A program made the position numbers and the translations under genes. Positions 56,569-64,000 of a DNA stretch of 64,000 nt are shown here, piece by piece. How positions within the stretch are numbered: position 1 is the stretch's first letter; the number at the start of each line of letters is the position of its first letter. The notes beneath the pieces are model-generated. The model did not search any database. It worked only from the letters and a program-made list of their open reading frames with translations, and was not told the origin of the DNA. The stretch is taken from NCBI GenBank assembly GCA_037176845.1, contig JAYKXP010000180.1:1-64000 (forward strand), written 5' to 3'. The DNA is from Paramarasmius palmivorus. Its lineage: Eukaryota > Basidiomycota > Agaricomycetes > Agaricales > Marasmiaceae.

Positions 56569-57348
56569 ACATATAATTTACATTAAAATAAATCTATTTC
56601 GGCCATTAGGTTTTGTGTAAATGAACTGAAATGATTTTGGGCAATTTACTTCAATATAACAGAACTAAATGGGAACTAAATTAGCATAAATGATTTCATC
56701 GAATTTACTTCAATATAAATAGGATATAAATTAGCAAAAATGATTTCATCTGATTTACTCTGATATAAATGGAAGTAAATGAGCAAAAATGATTTCGTCT
56801 GATTTAAATGAAAGTAAATGAAGATAAATGAGGTCTTGTCATGGGCTATTCACCACACAAATGACCTCCAGAATACTATTAGAGCATATTGAAATACAGC
56901 CTAACAAGTGTAGAAGCATGCACTCTAACTTGTACATGCCATCACCGTCTTCAGGTTGTGCATAGAGCAAGCACAGAGAGCAAGATCATGTATTGAAAGC
57001 CTGCGGATGAGGGTATGTATTACAGATAGTTACCATGTATTTTAACTCCTTGATAGCATAACAGTTAGTGCACCATGCTCTCGTATGGCGCTCCGGAGCT
57101 GAGTCACGTACCAGAGGTCAGTGGTTCAATCCTCTGAGGTGCGAGAATGTTTTAATTTATTTCCCGTGTTCTGCCGCGTTCATTTAAATCAAAGTAAATC
57201 AGTGAAATCCATTTAAATGAAACCGAATAAGGGAGGTCTGATTTGTTTCATTTACTTTGCCGAAATTCATTTAAATGTATTTTGCTAATTTACATGTATT
57301 TCGAAGATTTAAATGGATGTAAATGTATGTAAATTAGCTGTCTATTTT
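56562..57348. mobile_element. 787-bp MITE with 22-bp terminal inverted repeats
   Basis: The ends are AAAATAGACATATAATTTACAT (56562-56583, cited here as its first 20 plus AT) and its inverted partner at 57327-57348, differing at two adjacent positions. The interior is AT-rich and full of subterminal motifs such as TGATTTCATCTGATTTAC and TTTAAATG in both orientations. No transposase is encoded. I could not find an exact target-site duplication. It sits inside a gene and supplies a stop codon to it. Confidence 0.75.
57048..57145 (+). other. tRNA-like / pol III promoter-like segment inside the MITE
   Basis: The segment has an A-box-like TAGCATAACAGTTAGTG and, about 65 bases later, a near-perfect B box, GGTTCAATCC, preceded by CCAGAGGTCAGT and followed by TCTGAGGTGCGAG. 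The order and T-arm-like sequence resemble a tRNA or tRNA-derived SINE head. I cannot fold a full cloverleaf with a matching acceptor stem, so I do not call a tRNA gene. Confidence 0.35.
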
Positions 57349-57350
57349 CC

Positions 57351-58099
57351 CGATGCAGCACGGACAAGTCCACTACGAAGGAAATTTTTGGCCCGGCCCC
57401 TCGCTTTGGTCAATCAGGGTACTCCTCTTCGATGTCATGGAGCAGGAGCAACAGCAACAGCGGAAGACCCAGTACAAATGCTGAACCGTCGAGTGACAGC
57501 CCTGAATCGACGGACGAGTTGACTGCCTCCGACAGCGATTGGGCCCGGGATTGTCACAATCCTGGCGGTTCCTCTGGTAGCGACACCACGAGTATAAATG
57601 AAGACAACTACTTCCCTCCTTCTCAGGTATGTCTATCAGTGAAACGTCAAATAACACCAATTGATGTGAAATGTGGATATCATAGCCCTATCACCCCCTG
57701 ATTTCCATCAATAACAATATTCTTCAAAATGTGAGCGGCCCACTCTACGTCCAAGCATGATAACTAATCATTGGGCGACAGAATTCTGAGATTGATGTCG
57801 TTGTCACACATGATAACGACTGGATTCCCCTTCTTACTGCCAGGGTTAGTGGATTGTTGATGAAAGCATATGTACCACTAACCATTCCATTGCAGGATAC
57901 TGCCATGCCAGATGACCAAACATTGACGAGACGATTTAGAGAGAGGTATTGCGTTCTTGAATCGAATGGTATTTATCCGTCTGTTCGTTGCACATCAGCA
58001 CTCTCAGAATACTTGAATAATTCAGGATTTGCCGTATTGGAGCATGTATATAACGATGGCAAATCACCAAGACAGAAAACTTCAGGTTGGTACTCCTAG
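57351..58099 (+). pseudogene. orphan exons downstream of the MITE
   Basis: Three plus-strand coding-like exons follow the MITE. The first (57351 to about 57627) is Ser/Asp/Glu-rich and ends at a GTATGT donor. A second at about 57782-57845 reads EIDVVVTHDNDWIPLLT and ends near GTTAGT. A third from 57897 reads DDQTLTRRFRERYCVLES and stops at 58099. They may be the original C-terminal exons of the orphan-family gene cut off by the MITE. The start of the forkhead gene overlaps the last exon in another frame. Confidence 0.4.
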
Positions 58100-59618
58100 T
58101 CCTTTCATGGTACATCTTGACTCATCCAAAAACTGCTGTATGCCTGCACCTGAAGCGTTTGGAGAAATGTCTTTGCAGTCTCTCAATATGCCTAGCATCC
58201 GAGAAGAATCTTCCTTCAACCCAAATCAATCTTCGCTCAGTAATGAAACCCAAAATTGGAACGAAATTGACACTCCATGGCTTCCTTCGCCAGACGACGA
58301 CTCTCAAGATAGGCTCGCTCGCTATCTGGCTAGTCCTCCGCTTCATCCCTTCCAGTACCGCGGACAAACAAGCGGAAGCAATCATGACACTTCGACACTA
58401 TACGTCCCACGAGGCCAAGGCGTTGTGCAGGGTCCATCTACTTCCGTTGGGAATTACTATGCTCCCGCTAGTTATCATGCTGTAAGTTTAGGGTTTCATT
58501 GCAATAAAGCTTGTCTGAGCGTTTTCCTAGCCCGCACGCCAAGCCGCGTATGGTCCCCAACATCAAATAGCCCACTTCGGCCACCACAGTTCGAGCAGCT
58601 TCTCGGGTTCCAGCTCAAGTCCCCAGGGGCCGCCGTCAGGGACACATCATGGAGCCTCTTACAAATTTTCGCCTACCATGCATCATAGCACCTCTTCTAT
58701 GCAGAACCCTCATTCCGAGCCACCCATCACTGCAGCTGAAGCCGAAAATTATCTAGGAAGGGTGCATAACCTCCCAAGTCACCTTCCTGTTCACCTTAAC
58801 TCGCTACCAGATCCACCACCGGGCATTCGACCTCCTCAGACACTGCCTTGCTTGATGCAGCTTGCTATCTGGAGCAGTCCAAACAAGAAGCTTTCACGAA
58901 CAGAAATTTGTGATGCTATTGCAGAGCGTTTTGAGTATTATCGTGATGAGCCCACTGGTGCATGGCGTGTACGTTGTTAATTTCTTTGGCATCAATCGTT
59001 TATTGATTCTGGTATTTTCCATCCAGAATACGATACGTCATACTCTCTCATTGAAAAATGCATTCAAGTTATGCGACCGTGTTCCGGGCCAGTCTGGTCG
59101 AGGGAGTACCTGGGAGATCGACTTCGCCAATATGGAAGGCAACAAACGAGAACAGAAACGGGGTACGAGGGGCTCCAGGGCCATTATGCATTAGTACTGA
59201 GGAAGACGAATACAAGTATGAACCCTCTCCGTCTCCGCCACTTGGATCGTCGTCAGCTGCAGGATCGGTTGATCGTCGAGTACGAACCCGATACTCGCAA
59301 TCAAGTGCTTCGCATTCCAGTCAATCTTCGCCAGCTCAGTTCTATTCAGCGAGTGACCCTGGATCTTTCCATGGGCACTATGTTGATCATTCGGTTAGGC
59401 TTTCAGCTTATCACCAGCAACCTACGTTTGGGCACAGTAGTTTCCAGCATAGTGAATATATACCACATAGCCAGTCTATGCCGGCCTTAGTAGTACCGGT
59501 TCCTGGTCACGTCGCTATGCCGCCCCAATTTATGAGCCCGGACACCACCATGCATATGATGGGACCACCGGCATCATCGTTCTCCTTCAATACGGGCGGT
59601 CTAAACCAAGATCAATAA
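58056..59618 (+). CDS. forkhead (winged-helix) transcription factor, one frame break after the domain
   Basis: Exon 1 is 58056-58481, exon 2 is 58531-58968 and exon 3 starts at 59027; the joins are in phase. A disordered Ser/Pro-rich N-terminus precedes the forkhead domain, which starts near residue 237. It reads TLPCLMQLAIWSSPNKKL, then ICDAIAERFEYY, and across the intron IRHTLSLKNAF with GSTWEIDF. This matches the helix-3 recognition motif and wing of fungal forkheads, which bind DNA in the nucleus. Just after the domain the frame hits a stop (59194), while the acidic/Ser-Pro-rich tail (EEDEYKYEPSPSPPL and onward) is open one frame over to 59618. A G4 run near 59157 is a likely indel site. 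The true start could be upstream. Confidence 0.75.
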
Positions 59619-60090
59619 GAACAGGGCGGAGGTTACTAAAGCTTTTGCTTCTGACTTTCCTTCCTATTTTACTCTGAATAGAGTCATCTTCAGTCGTTTC
59701 ATTTGTGTTCTCTTGCATTGCTATCTTGTACACGACTTTTGCTTTCTGCTTTGCTTTCTTGATGTTTCGCTATCTTCATTATACCAATTGCAAATTATTA
59801 CGTCTGATCTACGATGTTCTTGCTATAGCTTAGAGTTTAGTGTTGGCATTTTCTAATGTTGCTTATGTTCCAGCAACGACCATGATAGAATCGCATTTTT
59901 AGACTCTCGCTTGCCTCATGTATAGCAAAGTAAGCTATCGAAAAGTGCCAGAAGACTCACGCACCTGCTTGCCCATCGCGTGAGGGGCCGGTTACAGGCC
60001 TACGTCAACGCGTCAACGCGTCAACCTTCAGCATTTCAAATTTTCACCGGCACTACCATTTCAATCACTCTTTCGGATTTCAAGATATAT
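59619..60090. other. 3' region of forkhead gene, nothing else seen
   Basis: T-rich downstream DNA of the forkhead gene, then spacer to the family 3' flank. A direct GTCAACGC repeat occurs at about 60004-60020. Confidence 0.4.
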
Positions 60091-60545
60091 CCACTTGATT
60101 CCAACCTCAGACCGTCGACTTCATTCTGTACGCGACATACATCTATAGCCTACGTTGCATTAACTCGGATACTACAATTGATTATATATGAGCAACATTC
60201 AGACTTGAACAAGATCACTTAATGCGACGGGGCTAGTCCTAGGGAGAATTGACGCGAAAAGCGATGCGCGGCACAACCAAGGCGCGACGGTGGTACCAGT
60301 TACGCTCCGAGGCAGTTGTCTAGAAAGGACGTAGGTATTTGTACTCCAAAATAGAACCATTATATGTAATTACAACACTGGGGCATTTACAAAAGTCTAT
60401 CACTCTCAAACTGGAGCTATACTCGAACAGATATACATGCCCATTCCTAAAACCCAAATGCACTGATCCCTGAACCCGGAATAGCCTCCCACCACGTCGA
60501 CTCGTAAATCGGTGCCTCTTCCTTTTCTTCTTCTGCAATTAAGGC
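60090..60545. repeat. family 3' flank, copy next to C
   Basis: Partner of 52440-52910; includes the terminal exon of copy C and about 350 bases downstream of it. Confidence 0.8.
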
Positions 60546-62636
60546 GTGAGCAGGTATACTTGATATCGGAGAAGGTCCGAAACCAACCTTGATCTTCCGC
60601 CTGATGGCTCTCCGATGTCTCCGCTTGCCTAGGCCATGGCTCGTTGACAATCTCGTACTCGGGATAACCCATGTATCGAGCGTAATCGGCAGTGGAGGGA
60701 TCGTACCCTTGGACAATTTGCCAGTCACGAAGGGCTTTGCAGATGTGTGGAGGTAAGGAGCGCAATGAAGCAAGCTTAAGGAAGTCGTGTTGAAGAGTGG
60801 GGGAAAGGCATGGTACGAGCTCTGGAATTCCCCATTCCTCCAACTCGTCCTCTGACATCTGGCCGGTCTCATCACAAAACCAGAAGTGAGTTGGGATATC
60901 TCCATCTAGCCAACGTTTGAGCTCTGATATACACATAGGCGGTGGATAAAGGACGAGGTGAATTGGAGGAGGCGCTTCGGCGTCACAAAGCCGGAAGAAC
61001 GCTGCGAGTCCATCGTATTGGCGCGAGATTCGTGAAATTCTGAGTCCTGGTGAGGGTATTTCGATGGAGACTGATGATGAATCAGTATCAATAACACGTG
61101 TGAGAATAAGTAGCAGCATACAAAATCTCTCTTCATCCTCTGTCGTCTTGAAGGTATCGCTAAACCGAGGCACTTGTAATATCCAACCTTTCTCGGATTC
61201 GTGCCAAGTAAAGGAAAACCCGAAACTGAGGACCCTTTTGTTCGCTTCAAAATTATCCCAAGTGAAGGAAGGAAAACTATTGAAATGGTTTCCATTGGCT
61301 TCTAACTTGAAGCTGCACGTATCGTCAAATAAATACAATCGAGGCGACTATTCGGCTCACCATGTCCATCCGTTTACTAACAACGTACCATAACGTCCAA
61401 TACTACTTTCATCAGCGTGCGTCTCCCAGAACGTCCATGGACGGTCAACCTGTGCCAATCTCGCAACAGCCCCCCTTGTAGGAGAGTAAATCGTATCAAA
61501 ACGTAGACTCCCGATGATGTCCACGGGAAAGTGACAGTCAGTGTCCCGCCACACGTGCTCAAGATAAGGATATTCTGCTCTCCAGTCGAACCGCTGACGA
61601 TCCTCAGATGGAAGATCTCCTGCCACGTTTGGGAGTAAGTCGTTGAGATGTATGCACTCCCATTGCCGCTGTGCCCATCCCAGAACATAGTCGTTAAGTG
61701 CCTTCGATGTGAATTTGGATAGGAAACGGAAAGATGCATCGTTCTCCAACATTTCCCTGGATGTAGGAACAATAATTCTTTCATGCGCAGACGTGAAATT
61801 GCGCATCCACGCTGGACCGTCTGGACCACAGCAGAGTGTCCCTGTTGACTCGTCCATCCATATACGCTCGAGCCACCAATCTTTGCTTCTCTGCAGGAAA
61901 AGATAGTACTCGAGTGGTAAATATGGTTGAATTAGACTTACCGATAAATACGCAAGGTAGATGTCACCCCAGAACGAGCTCTTATGGAAATGTGCCAGGG
62001 GTACGAGTTCTATAGGTCTGGGTCATTGAAATCAGCGAAGGTAAAGATATGCAAAATGCTAACCATGGTGGAAGATTAACATGGGGATCTCGGAACGATT
62101 GAGACCGAAGAGCTGCAGGGAGTCCGTAGTCCTGGATACTCTTCAGTCAAAAAGCTGCTTCGATGAACGTAGGTACGCACCTATTGCGTGAAAATTCACG
62201 AAAATCATCCTCCCAAAAACTATGAGCGTCGTCGTCCTCGTAAGTGAATGCAGTAAACTTGTGACTGGATTTCTGGTCTGACTTCAACTCGATGGCGAAT
62301 ATCCTTCTTTTAGTTTTACGAAGTAGTCGTCCTGCAACCCAGCGCCCTTCTCCCTGTGGTTCCCATTCCCGAACTTCTAACTCTTTGTAATGTATGTCCT
62401 TCACGGTGACGATATCCCCACGTTTCACGTATTCAAACTAAAAGGTATGTGCTGGATTAGTGCAAGATCAGCCTCGACGGAACAAAGTTGCCCACCTCAT
62501 CATATTCATCCCGTTTTGAGCGTTTAGTCGCCCGACTGATGATGATCGTCTTGGTGTGGTTGATCTGATTCCCTCGTACACTGTTCAGCGTAGCCTTGCC
62601 TCGAATCGAAACTTTGGAAGAACTCTTGATACTCAT
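60447..62636 (-). CDS. kinase-N-lobe-like family, copy C, complete, 624 aa
   Basis: Seven exons join in phase: 62636-62496, 62437-62181, 62131-62064, 62009-61942, 61890-61361, 61312-60588 and 60532-60447. Residues 11-27 (KATLNSVRGNQINHT) are a variant of the GGTFN-V-GNQ motif at the N-terminus of many Agaricomycete NLR-like proteins. Residues about 48-175 look like a kinase N-lobe and hinge: RGDIVTVKDI, AFTYEDDDAHSFWEDDF, LQLFGLNRSEIPMLIFHHELVPL. No HRD, DFG or P-loop follows. Exon 5 opens with MDESTGTLCCGPDGP. The large C-terminal part is unique, ending EEEKEEAP..WWEAIPG. Copies A and B and the divergent D gene are relatives. It is the only full-length open copy. Function unknown; a pseudokinase-type sensor or scaffold is a guess. 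Confidence 0.75.
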
Positions 62637-62819
62637 TTGAGGAGGAAAGGTGCGAGTGGTGGTGCAGGAGCTGGGGCGACCATGAGGCGAGAGAAGACCT
62701 GCGGAGAAGACCTGAAGAAGTAGAGCGGAGAAGACCGTTGAGGTTCTGCTCCCCGTCACTAGTCACTAGCTGTCAGTGAATTCCTACCCTGGGCCTCGTC
62801 AGGGACGTAAAAACGTTTC

Positions 62820-62900
62820 ATTTTATACACAACATACATCTATAGACAGCGATACTATAGACTCGGATGCTACGACTGATTATACAGCGGCAACAACGAA
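62820..62900. repeat. weak third match to the family 3' flank
   Basis: The bases ACATACATCTATAGAC..ACTCGGATGCTACGACTGATTATA follow the same order as the flanks at 52490 and 60140 with roughly 70 percent identity. It suggests that a further, now deleted family copy once lay upstream of C. Confidence 0.5.
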
Positions 62901-63059
62901 GACTCGATGAACTACCTCTCGTGCTTTAGGCAGGCTTCGAAGGCCGCCAAATTTCGAAACCAGACGCTGCGATACTTTGATGACAATTGATCAAAGTACT
63001 GTGCGCAGCCTACTGGATGTGTCAAACATATCGTCCAATTTGAGGTAGCTATAGACCTG

Positions 63060-63960
63060 CATTGACCGATTGTAACCGTGACACTAGCTCAGGGTGAGCT
63101 TTCCTAACCAGCTCAGCCGGATCCTTCCATTTGGCGTGGACGCCGCACGATCATACATTTGTGGCAGCCTGGTACTCTAGGTGCCCCCAGCGCTGAAACA
63201 TGTGCCTCTGGAATGTCGCGAATGTCCACGACACGCCCAAAGTTGACAAGAGGATAGGCTTTAGGGTTATCTAGACCGCGAGCGACCAGCCTATATACGA
63301 ACGGAGCTGGTTGATAGCGGGGGTGTAGTCAGGGACAAGGACCAGGAACCGTAAGTGGAGGAACTGTGTTGCCCTTCAGTATTTCAGGCCAAAGCCTGTG
63401 CAAAAGAGCTGTGATGTCAACTTCGTACCTCTAAACGGATGATTAAAACTTTGTTGTTCTGGCAGCCTAAGATACACTCACCAAGTCTCGTCGCTGTTAG
63501 CGCCTTTGAAGAACGCCGAAGCGGTGGTCTACGACAGCCCATATGTGCTTGAGGGCCCCGGTGATCTTGAGTTGCGATCTGGCATTAGCGAAGATGGTTT
63601 TGGCTTTGAGTGCGGATGTCTGGACTTCGATGTTTAGATGTTCTTGGCTAGGAGTAGAGATACAATGGGGGATCCAGTGAATCCTGTTGCGCCGGCACCT
63701 TGGGATAGGCTGATTCGACGTAGAGTGGTGTGGGTATCAATGGTAGTACGAGGCGTGTAAAAGGAGACACTGCTGAGGGTATAAACCAAGGCCGATTAGA
63801 GTGTTGTCGAGGATGGTTCCAGCTTCCCATACCGTTCTTATCCACAAAGGACTTGAAAGGAATTGATGAGACATACGATGGTGTCTCTACTAGGCTAGGC
63901 ACTGTGCACCGATGAACTTCAGTACATGCCGGATCAACAGAGTCGCACCTGAAGCTTGAA
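63060..63960 (-). pseudogene. degraded second copy of the SDR gene
   Basis: Base-level similarity to the SDR gene at 47.5-48.9 kb runs in the same order. The stretch with TCCTTCCATTTG..CCACGAC(A/G)(C/T)GCCCAAA matches its exon 5 (about 47715-47840). A GCGCCTTTGAAGAACGC piece matches exon 2. The bases around the first exon and promoter (63690-63960) also match, including the upstream TTCAGTACAT. No frame is open for more than a few tens of codons and the middle exons are deleted. Clearly dead. Confidence 0.75.
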
Positions 63961-64000
63961 GGCCTGAACAGGTCCAAACTCGACGTGCCCGTAATCTCCG

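Noticed and set aside
57048..57145. A genuine tRNA gene
   Set aside because: The B box is good, but no acceptor-stem pairing or anticodon arm could be built by eye.
1..64000. CRISPR arrays, bacterial operons, ribosomal RNA genes, mitochondrial sequence
   Set aside because: None seen; short spliceosomal introns and protein families indicate fungal nuclear DNA.

Overview
The window looks like a gene-poor, duplication-rich accessory region of a basidiomycete (Agaricomycete) nuclear genome. The genes carry many short GT..AG introns of about 45-110 nt, and several families typical of mushroom-forming fungi are present: a PIF1-type Helitron, a HET-domain gene, a seven-helix receptor-like protein, an F-box/LRR-like protein and a lineage-expanded kinase-like family. 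The genus cannot be told from the sequence; an Agaricales source is a guess.

Layout. 1-5.6 kb: a decaying Helitron read on the minus strand, frameshifted at the helicase Walker A site and running off the left edge. 5.6-9 kb: degraded DNA with an unidentified relic gene and a diverged tandem repeat. 9.1-11.0 kb: an L-amino-acid-oxidase-like gene with two frame breaks. 12.0-13.5 kb: an intact three-exon EOS1-family gene (minus). 13.9-14.5 kb: an inverted second copy of the 7.4-7.9 kb relic. 14.9-16.4 kb: the C-terminal part of a heme peroxidase gene. 17.3-17.9 kb: a purine-only-strand repeat tract. 18.2-19.7 kb: a four-exon gene for a protein with five 'MSW-P' repeats. 21.2-27.3 kb: two tandem TAP-like alpha/beta-hydrolase pseudogenes. 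28-29.6 kb: a divergent kinase-like family member. 30.4-31.8 kb: F-box gene. 32.0-33.4 kb: nine-exon seven-helix membrane protein gene (minus).

34.3-45.2 kb is the most unusual part: a protein kinase-like gene (K1) faces a gene (X1) whose product looks like a helical-bundle pore-forming protein. This convergent pair is duplicated at 39.4-42.0 kb as a broken copy whose X part abuts a truncated Zn2Cys6 transcription factor. A third, inverted and nonsense-mutated kinase copy (K3) sits next to a broken HET-domain gene (45.4-47.4 kb). 47.5-48.7 kb: an extended-SDR reductase gene with a late frameshift. 50.2-62.6 kb: three copies (A, B, C) of a kinase-N-lobe-like gene family; only C (60.4-62.6 kb) is fully open, and B is a chimera. 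Between B and C lie an orphan-family gene truncated by a 787-bp MITE (the TIR supplies its stop codon) and a forkhead transcription factor gene. 63.0-63.96 kb: a heavily degraded second SDR copy.

Taken together, only EOS1, the MSW-repeat gene, the F-box gene, the seven-helix gene, K1, X1 and family copy C read as complete. The forkhead and SDR genes need one base-level correction each. Most of the rest are duplicated and broken copies. The association of HET, kinase, helical pore-former-like and F-box genes with serial duplication and decay is what one would expect of a fast-evolving self/non-self or defence island, but that function is inference. Intron borders were placed by eye from GT/AG, reading-frame continuity and family similarity.
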